Both the position numbers and the translations under genes were made by a program. From Streptomyces sp. R21 (GTDB lineage: Bacteria; Actinomycetota; Actinomycetes; Streptomycetales; Streptomycetaceae): 64,000 bases of DNA. Shown here in pieces: positions 42,304-50,752 of this stretch (positions are counted from its first letter, which is position 1; each line of letters begins with the position of its first letter). The stretch is from NCBI RefSeq assembly GCF_041051975.1, contig NZ_CP163435.1:9949982-10013981 (forward strand). Reading direction: 5' to 3'. The notes under the pieces were generated by a model. That model ran no database searches. It was not told the DNA's origin and saw only the letters and a list, made by a program, of their open reading frames with translations.

Positions 42304-42723
42304 ATGCCGTCGCAGTCCACCGAGTCAGTGATGAACCGTTTCGTCGAATTCATCAATACGGGCAACGAGGATCTCGCCCGCGAGGTCATTTCTCCGGACG
42401 CGGTGTTCCACGCGCCAAGCCACCCGGAACCACTGCGGGGGCCCGATGGGTACTTGGAAGTCATCGGCATGATGCGCGGCGCCTTCCCCGACGTCCAGTG
42501 GACGCTGGAGGAGACAGTCGCCGAAGGCGACACTGTGGCCGCGCGGTTCACCATGCTGGGAACCCACGACGGTGAATTCTTCGGGATCCCGGCGAGCGGC
42601 AACAAGATCTCGGTGCAGGCCATGAACTTCTACTACCTGGCCGACGGCCGGATCGTCGGCGAACGGGGCCAGCCCGATCTCCTCGGGGTGATGCAGCAGA
42701 TCGGTGCCGTACCGGCGCCATGA
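42304..42723 (+). CDS. SnoaL-like ester cyclase family protein
   Basis: 139 residues from ATG 42304, with GGAGAGG upstream. NTF2-like fold: MNRFVEFINTGNEDLAREVI, VFHAPSHPEPLRGPDGYLEV, MMRGAFPDVQWTLEETVAEG and GEFFGIPASGNKISVQAMNF. Members are polyketide cyclases or uncharacterised stress proteins. Control by the adjacent PadR is likely from the shared twin operator. A hairpin with a T5 run directly follows. Confidence 0.82.
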   Translation: MPSQSTESVMNRFVEFINTGNEDLAREVISPDAVFHAPSHPEPLRGPDGYLEVIGMMRGAFPDVQWTLEETVAEGDTVAARFTMLGTHDGEFFGIPASGNKISVQAMNFYYLADGRIVGERGQPDLLGVMQQIGAVPAP

Positions 42724-42748
42724 GCCCAGTCGTGCTGGGTACCTTTTT
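42723..42748 (+). terminator. Intrinsic terminator of the SnoaL-like gene
   Basis: A short GCCCAG/CTGGGT stem overlapping the stop region is followed by a run of five T (42744-42748), a canonical rho-independent form that is rare in this genome. Confidence 0.6.
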
Positions 42749-42868
42749 CCGCGCGGAGCTACCGCCCCCAAGGGGCCCGTACGTCGCCGTGGCGGAGGGC
42801 GCAGGCACACACCCGGGCGCGGGCGGCCGGCGGGGTCAACCGCAAGAGGTCGGTCTTCGAGCGGCTAG

Positions 42869-43805
42869 AGGGCGTCTGAAAAGCCTGTCAGCGGGCAAGT
42901 CGCCTGGTAGCGGGGTGGTGGCGCGCTTTCGGGGGCTGGGGTGTGCGGGCTGCGTACCTGTTACTCGACGGATCTGTCCGATCCGGAGTGGGAGATCCTT
43001 CGTCCGCTGGTTCCGGCGGTCAGGCCGGGTGGACGACCGGCGAAACATACGCGGCGAGAGATCCTCAACGCGTTGGCGTACTGGCTGCGGGCTGGCTGTG
43101 CCTGGAGACTGCTGCCGCATGACTTGCCACCGTGGCAGACCGTCTATCACTACTGGCGGCGATGGCAGCAAGAAGGCGTGTGGGAGCGGATGTTGACGGC
43201 GTTACGTGAACGCGAGCGGGTGCAGCTCGGCCGTGATCCCACTCCCAGCGCGGCCATCGTGGACAGTCAGAGTGTCCGGGCCAGTGAGCGCGGTGGCCTG
43301 CACGGGTACGACGGCGGCAAGAAGGTCAGCGGCATCAAGCGCCACCTGCTCGTCGATACCCGCGGCACTGTCCTGGTGGCCTGCGTGAGCCCGGCGAGCA
43401 TCGGCGATCGCGACGGCGCCGTGGTGCTGTTCTCCCAGGCTGCCGATGCCTTTCCGCGTCTGCGGCATGTGTGGGCGGACCAGGGGTACCGCGGCGCTGA
43501 CTTCCACGCCTGGGCCCGGGAAGCCACCGGCATCTCCGTGGACGTCGTGCAACGCCGTCATGGAGGATTCCGCTCGACCTGGGCTCGGGTGGGAGCACCG
43601 TCTCCGGCTGTGCCCCTCTTCGCGGTGGTCCCGCGGCGCTGGATGGTAGAGCGGACATTCGCCTGGCTGGGACGGTGCCGCCGCCTATCGAGGGACTACG
43701 AGTACCTGCGCGTCTGCTCGGAGAACGCCATCTACCTCACCATGGCCATGCTCCTCGTGCGGCGCCTCGCAAGATCAGCCCGCTGACAGGCTTTTCAGAC
43801 GCCCT
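42869..43805 (+). mobile_element. Complete IS5-family insertion sequence, 937 bp
   Basis: Perfect 28-bp terminal inverted repeats (left 42869-42896 beginning AGGGCGTCTGAAAAGCCTGT; right 43778-43805) enclose one transposase gene. Both ends are flanked by CTAG (42865-42868 and 43806-43809), consistent with a 4-bp target duplication. Identical ends and an open transposase frame indicate recent insertion. Confidence 0.92.
42941..43786 (+). CDS. IS5-family DDE transposase
   Basis: 281 residues from GTG 42941. The N-terminal DUF4096-like region (YSTDLSDPEWEILRPLVPAV; GRPAKHTRREILNALAYWLR) precedes the DDE core: Asp in SAAIVDSQSVRASERGG, Asp in VWADQGYRGADF and Glu in RWMVERTFAWLGRCRRLSRD. The last codons overlap the right terminal repeat. 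All catalytic residues are present, so the element may be active. Confidence 0.92.
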   Translation: MCGLRTCYSTDLSDPEWEILRPLVPAVRPGGRPAKHTRREILNALAYWLRAGCAWRLLPHDLPPWQTVYHYWRRWQQEGVWERMLTALRERERVQLGRDPTPSAAIVDSQSVRASERGGLHGYDGGKKVSGIKRHLLVDTRGTVLVACVSPASIGDRDGAVVLFSQAADAFPRLRHVWADQGYRGADFHAWAREATGISVDVVQRRHGGFRSTWARVGAPSPAVPLFAVVPRRWMVERTFAWLGRCRRLSRDYEYLRVCSENAIYLTMAMLLVRRLARSAR

Positions 43806-43866
43806 CTAGCTTCGCTGTCAAAGGACAACGGGACACAGGCTGGGCAGAGTTCCATCCAGGCGCCGG

Positions 43867-43960
43867 TTGTGCGTCGCCAATGAAGTCAGCCCGACGGAAG
43901 TCGCTGACCTGCGGCGACTGGATTGGATGGCAAGGATCGCCCCTGGGTTGGTTCGATGTC
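43867..43960 (+). repeat. Short remnant homologous, in inverse orientation, to 40929-40980
   Basis: The plus strand here (NEVSPTEVADLRRLDWM) and the minus strand at 40980-40929 (SEVSRAQRADLRRLGWM) share about 50 bp including GCTGACCTGCG and GACTGG. Both look like the start of an IS630-type transposase, though this is tentative. They bracket the PadR/SnoaL/IS5 segment in opposite orientation. 43961-44155 has nothing further I can support. Confidence 0.45.
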
Positions 43961-44155
43961 GGCGGACACCGGTCATGAGCGGGGCCGTGACCTGCCCGTA
44001 CAGCCAGTACAGTGATGGGCTCTTTGATCTCGCCACCCTACTCGGGGTGCCCCGCAGAGTTACTCACTGTGTCTCCCCGCCCGCGGTTGGCCTCTGCTAG
44101 GGACGCTCGGCCAACCTGTTCGCCGCGCTCCTCTTCCTCGCCACCGCACCTAAAA

Positions 44156-44204
44156 GCGCGCGGGTTCCAGAATCTTGGCGAGCACAGGTAATGAACCCGC
44201 GCGC
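44156..44204. repeat. 12-bp inverted repeat upstream of the terpene/ABC cassette
   Basis: GCGCGCGGGTTC (44156-44167) and GAACCCGCGCGC (44193-44204) are perfect complements with a 25-bp spacer. A related GCGCGCGGGT-CCAG-AT sequence recurs at 47688, just after the prenyl-enzyme gene, so the two may be cassette borders. A terminator is the alternative. Confidence 0.5.
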
Positions 44205-44392
44205 CGGGCGCCGGTTAAGTAAGCGGCGCGGACGGGTTCGCCCAGGAGCGAACCGTGGGCTTGGCTGTCCGAAGTGCTTTGTATGCCTCTGGCGCCGACG
44301 CCCGGCGGCATGGGCCCCGTGTCTGTGACGCGTCGCGAGCGTTAGGCCATTCGGTCACGGTCGGTCCAGGATCACGGGGGAGGAGGCGGGGC

Positions 44393-45001
44393 GTGGAGAT
44401 CAGGGATGTGCATCATGCCTACCGTCGGCGTGTGGTCTTGCGGGGCGTTGACCTGCGGCTTCGGGCCGGAACTCTGTGCGGGATCGTCGGGGAGAACGGC
44501 GCCGGCAAGTCCACGCTGCTGAAAATTCTGTCCGGCGAACTACGGCCCACGCATGGATCGGTCCGTCATAGCGGCCGGTTCGGCTACTGCCCACAGCACG
44601 TGGTCCTCAATGACGCGCTGACCGTCCGTCAGCACCTGACGTTCTTCCAGACGGCCTACCGCCTCACCGATGTGCGCTACGCCGAAGAAATCATGGACGT
44701 GCTGGGCTTCACCGGATACGCCGATGAGCGGGCCGGGGTTCTCAGCGGCGGCACGCGGCAGAAGTTGAACGTGACGCTGGCGCTCATGCACGATCCGCAG
44801 GTCCTGTTGCTGGACGAGCCGTATCAGGGCTTCGACTGGGACACCTACCAGCGGTTCTGGGATCTGGCCGCGCGGCTGCGGGATGCGGGAGGCTCGGTCC
44901 TGGTCGTCTCCCACCTCGCGTATGACACCGAGCGCCTGGACGAGCTGTGGCGCCTGGACAGCGGAATGCTGCGCGCGGACAAGGCGGGGGCCGCCGCGTG
45001 A
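44393..45001 (+). CDS. ABC transporter ATPase of the prenyl-enzyme cassette
   Basis: 202 residues from GTG 44393, preceded by GGAGGAGG. Walker A GENGAGKST, signature LSGGTRQKLN, Walker B VLLLDEPYQGFD and a switch His in VVSHLAYDT are intact. It is a compact ABC-2-type ATPase. The GTG of the permease overlaps its stop (GTGA), and the fused prenyl enzyme follows directly, suggesting export of an isoprenoid product or intermediate. Confidence 0.87.
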   Translation: MEIRDVHHAYRRRVVLRGVDLRLRAGTLCGIVGENGAGKSTLLKILSGELRPTHGSVRHSGRFGYCPQHVVLNDALTVRQHLTFFQTAYRLTDVRYAEEIMDVLGFTGYADERAGVLSGGTRQKLNVTLALMHDPQVLLLDEPYQGFDWDTYQRFWDLAARLRDAGGSVLVVSHLAYDTERLDELWRLDSGMLRADKAGAAA

Positions 45002-45864
45002 GGTTTCACCTGACCCGCTTCGCTGTCGCCACCCGGTTCACGCTCATCGAACACGGCCGCAACCGGTTCGCCATGATTCTGGTGATCCTGTTCGTCCCGG
45101 TCTGGACCTCCCTGGCGTACCTGGCGACGCCCGACACCCCGGCCCGGATGCGGCTTCGCGCCACCGGGGAAGCATTGGCCCCGCACGGCAATGAACTGAC
45201 CGCGATCAGCGGAGCGCTCAACGCCGTCACCCTGATCACCGGTTTCATGATGTTCGCCGCCACCTTCTCCGGCAGCGGTTTCGACCGCCGCCTGGCGATG
45301 GCCGGCTACCCACGCGCCCACCTCGTCCTGGCGAAAGTCACCGCTCTGGCTCTGGTCTCGGCGGCGGTGGCCGCTTATGCCACCGCGGTCATCTGCCTGG
45401 CCTGGACCCCCCGCCAGCCTCTCCTGCTCGCCGCCTCCCTGTTCTGCGCCGGACTCACTTACGGCGCTCTGGGAGTCGGCTTCGGGTCCCTGCTACGCCG
45501 GGAAGTCGAGGGGATGTTCGCCATCGTGATGACCAGCATCATCGATCTCGCGCTGCAGAACCCCATCACGAGTTCCGGGGCTGACAACCCGGTCATGCGC
45601 TACCTGCCCTCGTATGGGGCCATGCAGGCCAGTACGGCGGCCGGATTCTCCACCAGCCCGGTCCCCGGGCATCTGGCCCTCCAGCTCACCTGGTCCGGGC
45701 TGGCCGCCCTCGTCGCCTTGCTGGGCTTCCGCAACAGCACCCGCAACTGCCTGCCGACCGCCTCCACTTCGCCGCCCGGGCCGGGAAGCAGCAAGGCCGA
45801 CATTCCCGCACCGCGCCAAACTGCCAGCCCATCGGCCACGGCGTCCGACACGGAAGCACACTGA
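44998..45864 (+). CDS. ABC-2 type permease of the prenyl-enzyme cassette
   Basis: 288 residues from GTG 44998. Six hydrophobic segments (e.g. FAMILVILFVPVWTSLAYLA; LITGFMMFAATFSGSGF; VSAAVAAYATAVICLAW; LLLAASLFCAGLTYGALG) and a disordered Pro/Ser-rich tail. Together with the preceding ATPase it makes a complete half-sized exporter. No substrate-binding protein is encoded. Product specificity is unknown. Confidence 0.83.
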   Translation: MRFHLTRFAVATRFTLIEHGRNRFAMILVILFVPVWTSLAYLATPDTPARMRLRATGEALAPHGNELTAISGALNAVTLITGFMMFAATFSGSGFDRRLAMAGYPRAHLVLAKVTALALVSAAVAAYATAVICLAWTPRQPLLLAASLFCAGLTYGALGVGFGSLLRREVEGMFAIVMTSIIDLALQNPITSSGADNPVMRYLPSYGAMQASTAAGFSTSPVPGHLALQLTWSGLAALVALLGFRNSTRNCLPTASTSPPGPGSSKADIPAPRQTASPSATASDTEAH

Positions 45865-45880
45865 GGTGCCGGCTCCCGAC

Positions 45881-47686
45881 ATGCGCCCCACCACACACTC
45901 CACTACGGCAGACCTCGACGCCTCTCTGCCAGCACAACGAGGGCGACCCACCCACCGCCCGCCCACCGGCGAAGACCCGTCTCTGCGGGCGGCGTACCGG
46001 CTGTGCCGACGCACCACGCGACAGCACGATCCCGCGATCTACATCCTCATCCAGCTGATGCCGACCGTGCTGCGCCCGGCCGGGTGGACCCTGTGGGCGG
46101 CAGCGACCGTCCTGGACGACCTGGCCGACCAGCAGGATGCGGAGCCGGCCGAACGTGCGGCCCGCGTCGAAGCGTGGACAGAAGCCCTGCAGTGCGACCT
46201 GGCGGCCGGCATCAGCAGGGATCCGGTCCGGCACGCCCTTGTGGACACCGCCCTGCGATGGGGCCTGGACCTGTCCAGCCTACGAGGCGCCATGAACAGC
46301 ACACGCGATGACACCCGCGGCCGGCACTTCGCCGACTGGGCCGCGTGGCGGGCCTGGTGCAGCGAGGAGGTCGTGCCCTGGGTCGACCAGGTACGGCACC
46401 TGTTCGAACGGGCCGGAGCGCCGATGACGCTCCGGCTGGACCGGCAGCAGGACTTCAAGCGGTTCATCGACGGCGCCCAGCTCACCGACATCCTCACCGA
46501 CCTGAGCGCCGACCTCGCCCAGGGCGACCTGCTCCTGCCGCAGGAAGCCCTGGACGCCTTCCCCGGCGCCGAGGACGACCTGCGGAAAGGGAGCTGGAGC
46601 CCGGCCACAGCGGCTTTGATCCGGGAGCTGACGGCTCTGGCCCGTCAATGGGTGACCAGGCCCGCGATGACCAGAGGTATGCACCCGGGCGCTGCCACCG
46701 TGCTCGACACGGCCGCCTGCCTGATGCGCGCCCAGCTCGATGCCGTCGACGCGGCCGGCCACGCCCTGCTCAAGCGTGCCCCGCGCTTATCTCTCGCGGC
46801 CCGCACCCGCATCCTCGCCCCCGCACGCATTCGCTCGAAACTGGCCTGGAGCCTGACGCCCCTGACCGTACCCGGACCCCGACGACCCGCGGTGACCATG
46901 AGCGGTCCGAGCCCTGAAGCCGAAAGCACCACTCTTCGGCCCCCGCCACCGCACCCCGGCGGCGCCCGGCCCCCGCAGATTGCGGCCGACCGGATGCCCG
47001 CCCACGTGGCGGTCATCATGGACGGCAACGGCCGCTGGGCCGAGCAGCGCGGTCTGCCCCGCCCGGAGGGCCACCGCGCCGGCACGGCCGCCGGCCACGA
47101 GATGGTCTACGGCGCCCTGGAGATCGGCCTGCGCCACCTGACCCTCTACGCGTTCTCCACCGAGAACTGGAAACGCGACACCGAGGAGATCACCACGATC
47201 CTGGAAGCGATCCGACGCGACCTCGACGAGGGACCCATCCGTGACCTCGACGTACGCCAGCGCTGGTTGGGCCACCCCGACAGACTGCCCGAGGAACTCG
47301 TCCAGGCTCTCCTGCGCGAGGAGCGCCGCACCCGCAACCGCACCGGCCTAACCCTCACCGTCTGCATCAACTACGGCGGCCGCGACGAGATCACACGGAC
47401 AGCCGCAGCCCTCGCCCAGGCAGCCCACGCAGGCGACATCGACCCCCACCTCATCGGTGAAGACGACTTCGCCCGCCACTTGCCCCACCCCGACATGCCG
47501 GACGTCGACCTGCTGTGGCGCACCGGCAACGAACAGCGCACCTCCAACTTCCTTCCCTGGTACACCACTTATGCCGAGTTGTCCTTCACCCCCAACTACT
47601 GGCCCGACGTCGACCGGCGTGATCTGTGGCAGGCCATGACCGAATACAGCCGACGCCAACGCCGCCACGGCGGCGCCACGCAGTAA
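45881..47686 (+). CDS. Fusion of squalene/phytoene-synthase-like and cis-prenyltransferase domains
   Basis: 601 residues from ATG 45881 (GTG 45866 is an in-frame alternative two bases after the permease stop). Residues ~35-310 match the squalene/phytoene synthase fold: LDDLAD (78-83) is the first Asp-rich motif and LTDILTDLSADLAQGDLLLP (201-220) the second. A Pro-rich linker (~331-370) leads to a cis-prenyltransferase (UPPS-type): VIMDGNGRWA with catalytic Asp381, FSTENWKR (425-432), NYGGR (497-501) and LLWRTGNEQRTSNF (544-557). ATG 46898 inside the linker has no ribosome site, so a true fusion is likely. The pair could make a cis-prenyl diphosphate and condense or cyclise it; the product is unknown. 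Confidence 0.85.
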   Translation: MRPTTHSTTADLDASLPAQRGRPTHRPPTGEDPSLRAAYRLCRRTTRQHDPAIYILIQLMPTVLRPAGWTLWAAATVLDDLADQQDAEPAERAARVEAWTEALQCDLAAGISRDPVRHALVDTALRWGLDLSSLRGAMNSTRDDTRGRHFADWAAWRAWCSEEVVPWVDQVRHLFERAGAPMTLRLDRQQDFKRFIDGAQLTDILTDLSADLAQGDLLLPQEALDAFPGAEDDLRKGSWSPATAALIRELTALARQWVTRPAMTRGMHPGAATVLDTAACLMRAQLDAVDAAGHALLKRAPRLSLAARTRILAPARIRSKLAWSLTPLTVPGPRRPAVTMSGPSPEAESTTLRPPPPHPGGARPPQIAADRMPAHVAVIMDGNGRWAEQRGLPRPEGHRAGTAAGHEMVYGALEIGLRHLTLYAFSTENWKRDTEEITTILEAIRRDLDEGPIRDLDVRQRWLGHPDRLPEELVQALLREERRTRNRTGLTLTVCINYGGRDEITRTAAALAQAAHAGDIDPHLIGEDDFARHLPHPDMPDVDLLWRTGNEQRTSNFLPWYTTYAELSFTPNYWPDVDRRDLWQAMTEYSRRQRRHGGATQ

Positions 47687-47765
47687 GGCGCGCGGGTCCA
47701 GGATTCCGGGACGTCAGGCCGTAGGAACTCGTACGCGATTACTGGATCCCAGGCCTCCTTGCGCG

Positions 47766-48668
47766 TCAGTCCGGCAGCCAATGCAGCTCGTGCGCCAGGG
47801 TTTTGGCGACGGCACGGATGCGGCGGTGTAGCGGCGACTGCTCGCGCGGGAGGACCAGGTGGATCGTCAGGCTGGGCGCGCCCCGCAGCGGTCGCCAGGT
47901 GAGACCGGCCGGTGATGCCGTGGCCGCGGCTTCTCCGGCCGGGGCGAGGGTGACCCCGTCGCGCAGGTCGCGCTGAGACATGTCGAAAGAGACTGCGGGC
48001 GTGTGGAATCGGGGGTGTGGTCGGGTGTCTCGGAACAGTGCGGACAGCTGATCGTGGATCACGGGGTTGGCCGCACGGTCCGGGAGTCGCAGCGGATACG
48101 CGGCCGCGTCGGCGATCTCGATCTCCGGGTGTTCGGCCAGCGGATGGTGCTGCGCCAGCTGGACCCCGATGCGCTGACGCCGCAGCAGGAACCGGCGCAC
48201 GCCACGGCCCGGCTGTTCACCGCGGGTGATCCCGGCATCGATGCGGCCGTCGGCGACCGCGGGGGAGATCTCCGGTGTCGCCATCGGGACCGCGCCGACC
48301 TCGAGTCCGCTGTTGCCGCGAATCAGCCTGTCCACCAGGGCCGGTGCCGTCTCGGCCCCGGCGCTGAGGCTGTATCCGATGCGCAGCGTGCCCAGTTCAC
48401 CGGCTGCCGCGCTCCGTGCGGTGTCCCACGCCCGGTCCAGCGCCGCCAGCGCGGGCGGCGCGGACTCCGCCAAAGCCGCACCGGCCGTGGTCAATACGAC
48501 GCTACGCGTGTTGCGGACCAGCAGGGCCGTACCGAGTTCCGCCTCCAATCGGCGCATCCGGGCACTGAGTGCGGGCTGTGCGATACCGATCCGTGCGGCC
48601 GCGCGGGTGAAGTTCAACTCCTGTGCCAGCACCAGGAAGTACCGCAGGCTCACCGTATCCGGCGCCAC
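47766..48668 (-). CDS. LysR-family regulator
   Basis: 300 residues from GTG 48668, chosen for the GGGAGGG site just upstream. N-terminal LysR HTH (LRYFLVLAQELNFTRAAARI; GIAQPALSARMRRLEAELGT) and a periplasmic-binding-like effector domain. It converges on the prenyl-enzyme gene and diverges from a DUF1330 gene; the latter is the more likely target because a GATA-N17-TATC dyad lies between. Confidence 0.88.
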   Translation of the reverse strand: MAPDTVSLRYFLVLAQELNFTRAAARIGIAQPALSARMRRLEAELGTALLVRNTRSVVLTTAGAALAESAPPALAALDRAWDTARSAAAGELGTLRIGYSLSAGAETAPALVDRLIRGNSGLEVGAVPMATPEISPAVADGRIDAGITRGEQPGRGVRRFLLRRQRIGVQLAQHHPLAEHPEIEIADAAAYPLRLPDRAANPVIHDQLSALFRDTRPHPRFHTPAVSFDMSQRDLRDGVTLAPAGEAAATASPAGLTWRPLRGAPSLTIHLVLPREQSPLHRRIRAVAKTLAHELHWLPD

Positions 48669-48686
48669 GTGCCCTCCCTGCCGATT

Positions 48687-48711
48687 GATAACGATCCGTT
48701 CTGAGTCTATC
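48687..48711. promoter_or_regulatory. LysR-type binding site candidate
   Basis: GATA (48687-48690) and TATC (48708-48711) form a dyad with a 17-bp spacer, 19 bp upstream of the LysR start, containing the T-N11-A type pattern of LysR boxes. Confidence 0.45.
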
Positions 48712-48856
48712 CCGTACCGGTCTTTCCCTCGACCGCACATCAAGCCCTAGCCTGCGCATATGACGATTCCACTGACCGCAGTACCCGTCGCCGGGATCGA
48801 TCGATCTGAGTGCCAATTCGAAGTCGGACGTGTCCGGCCGAACACAGGAGGTTTCC

Positions 48857-49150
48857 ATGGCTAAGGGCTACTGGGTCAGTGTCTACCCCGCCATTTCCGA
48901 CCCTGAGGGGCTGACTGCCTACGACAAGCTGGCCGGTCCGGCTGTCCGGGCTGAGGGCGGGCGCCTCCTGTCCCGTGGCGGTCGAGTCGTCGCCCGCGAG
49001 GCCGGAATCACGCAACGCGCCGTTCTGATCGAGTTCGACAGCCTTGAACAGGCCGTCGCGGCATACGAGAGCGAGGCATACCAGAAGGCGCTGGTGGCCC
49101 TCCCCGACGGCGTCGAGCGCGACTTCCGCATCATCGAAGGCATCGACTGA
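48857..49150 (+). CDS. DUF1330 (dimeric alpha-beta barrel) protein
   Basis: 97 residues from ATG 48857, with AGGAGG six bases upstream. MAKGYWVSVYPAISDPEGLT, GRLLSRGGRVVAREAG and RAVLIEFDSLEQAVAAYESE are the DUF1330 landmarks. These ferredoxin-like dimers are found beside LysR regulators and redox enzymes; catalytic function is undefined. Confidence 0.85.
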   Translation: MAKGYWVSVYPAISDPEGLTAYDKLAGPAVRAEGGRLLSRGGRVVAREAGITQRAVLIEFDSLEQAVAAYESEAYQKALVALPDGVERDFRIIEGID

Positions 49151-49170
49151 CCGGCGGGCCCAGCCAGGTC

Positions 49171-49383
49171 TTGCGCGAGTTTGTCGTCGCCGGCTTGCTC
49201 CATGAGTACGAGGAGCCGCTCGGCGACCACATCCGCCGCTCCTACACACTTGCTGACGGCGCCCAGGGCGGCATCGCCGAGGTCTTCGTGGAGACAGAGG
49301 CCGCGGCACGTCAGATGGCGGGCGCAGACGGGGAGAAGGGCCGCTGGGTTCCCGGCTGGCTCAAGTGGGGACGGGCGCGATGA
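49171..49383 (+). CDS. Small hypothetical protein
   Basis: 70 residues from TTG 49171, or a fragment of a longer protein because the frame is open upstream. REFVVAGLLHEYEEPLGDHI, YTLADGAQGGIAEVFVETEA and WVPGWLKWG look like real coding sequence with codon bias matching neighbours. I do not recognise the family. Confidence 0.4.
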   Translation: MREFVVAGLLHEYEEPLGDHIRRSYTLADGAQGGIAEVFVETEAAARQMAGADGEKGRWVPGWLKWGRAR

Positions 49384-49545
49384 TCGACGTCTTGTCTAGA
49401 GGCGGCGCGTTCGGAGGGTTCCTACTTCTGCCGGGGCACTCTGACGTGTCCTGATCATGACGCTGCTGATGATCTTCGTCGGCTGCCTGAAGTATGTAGC
49501 GTCTGGCGGCGATTCCGGCAAGATGGCAGCAGCTAAAACATAGTC

Positions 49546-49907
49546 TTCTACGGAGTTACGCGCTCTGCGGCGAGCGCCACCGCGCTCTGGTGGCCTACCT
49601 CCTGTAGGTCCCGAGCCGCGAGGAAGTCCTCGCCGGCATGATGGTTGGAGGCGCTACCGCCCCAGCATTGTGGCTAGTTCTCTCCGGGAAGTATGTGCCG
49701 AAGATCGTAGCCGCAGACAGCGCGTGGTGGATGCCGAAGGTCGAGCGAACCGCGCACCGGCAGGACATGTTCTACGCGCTGAGCCACATGGACCTGGGAA
49801 CGCAGGGTCGGCACGCTTGGGGGTTGATCACTTCCAGCCCCAGAGTCGGGCTGCGGGCACGCCGCCACACTGCGCTCCTGGCTGCGCTTGTGCAGAACGG
49901 ACACTGA
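49546..49907 (+). pseudogene. Degenerate hypothetical ORF
   Basis: LRSYALCGERHRALVAYLL, then an in-frame TAG, then VPSREEVLAGMMVGGATAPA, LWLVLSGKYVPKIVAADSAW and VERTAHRQDMFYALSHMDLG in the same frame. The continuity across the stop suggests a decayed gene. Family not recognised. 49384-49545 and 49908-50027 are otherwise empty. Confidence 0.35.
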
Positions 49908-50027
49908 CGGACTGCCATCAGGAGCACGAGTTGCTCTTCGCCTGAGCGGAGGTGAACCGCCCACAGATTCACCGGTCGCTTAGCAGGCTGGGCCTGGGCT
50001 GAGGAGCGTGGCCGGGGCGGCGGCTGG

Positions 50028-50600
50028 TCAGAAGGCGAACGCTTCGGTCAGGCGCACCTCGTAGCCGTCCTCTTCCATCAGGACGACCGTGACGCCGAAC
50101 GGGGAGGGATGATCCAGCTCGATGGGGGTGAAGGCGAAGTCGACGGCGGCCTTGACGGGCGGTGTCAGCTCGCCGCCGGGCTGGGGAGCCGGGGCGGGCT
50201 GCCAGCACGGCTGAACCGATGCCGAGCCCTCGGGGCTGTCGGCCAGGGTGCCTTCGGTGTAGGGGAACTGGTGGAGCGTATGGCCGTCCTTGGTGGCATG
50301 CACCATGTTGAGGCAGGGTGCCGGGCCGACGGCGGGCAGTTCGCAGGTGGTGGCGACGTCGTGGCTCTCCCAGGCGAGGACGACTTCATCGGCGCCGGCC
50401 GCCGCGGCGATGTTCGACAGCTGTGCGATACCGGTGAGCGCGTCATGACCGGTCTTGACCGGGCGCAGCCAGATCAGGCCGACCAACTGGCCGCGCACGA
50501 GCGGCATGATGACCGGGCGGGGCACGGCTCCGTCGTTCAGACCCGTGACGTACGCGCTCTTCATCGACTCCGTCAGTGCGTCCCACGTACGCGTGTCCAT
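50028..50600 (-). CDS. Hypothetical protein
   Basis: 190 residues from ATG 50600, with GGGGAG upstream. It looks soluble: VIMPLVRGQLVGLIWLRPVK, IAAAAGADEVVLAWESHDVA and a Pro-rich middle (CWQPAPAPQPGGELTPPVK), ending VVLMEEDGYEVRLTEAFAF. Two short blocks with regular beta-alpha pattern suggest a compact alpha/beta fold, but no family is recognised. It stands downstream of, and in the same direction as, the toxin-antitoxin pair, separated by 150 bp. Confidence 0.6.
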   Translation of the reverse strand: MDTRTWDALTESMKSAYVTGLNDGAVPRPVIMPLVRGQLVGLIWLRPVKTGHDALTGIAQLSNIAAAAGADEVVLAWESHDVATTCELPAVGPAPCLNMVHATKDGHTLHQFPYTEGTLADSPEGSASVQPCWQPAPAPQPGGELTPPVKAAVDFAFTPIELDHPSPFGVTVVLMEEDGYEVRLTEAFAF

Positions 50601-50752
50601 GAACTCCCCATCCGCAGCAGCTGCCTGATGCACATTCTGCCCCGTGTTAAGCAGGGTGCAGGGCACTCGGGCAGGTAATCGCCCCGCGCAGGGGTAGCGC
50701 GCCGGGCTGTGGTTGACGGCCGCCGTCCTGGAAGGGGCGTGGCCGGACGTGA

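Noticed and set aside
46898..47686. Separate cis-prenyltransferase gene starting at the internal ATG 46898
   Set aside because: No ribosome-binding site precedes it, the frame is continuous from 45881 and a Pro-rich linker joins the domains; a fusion is the simpler reading, though internal restart is not excluded.
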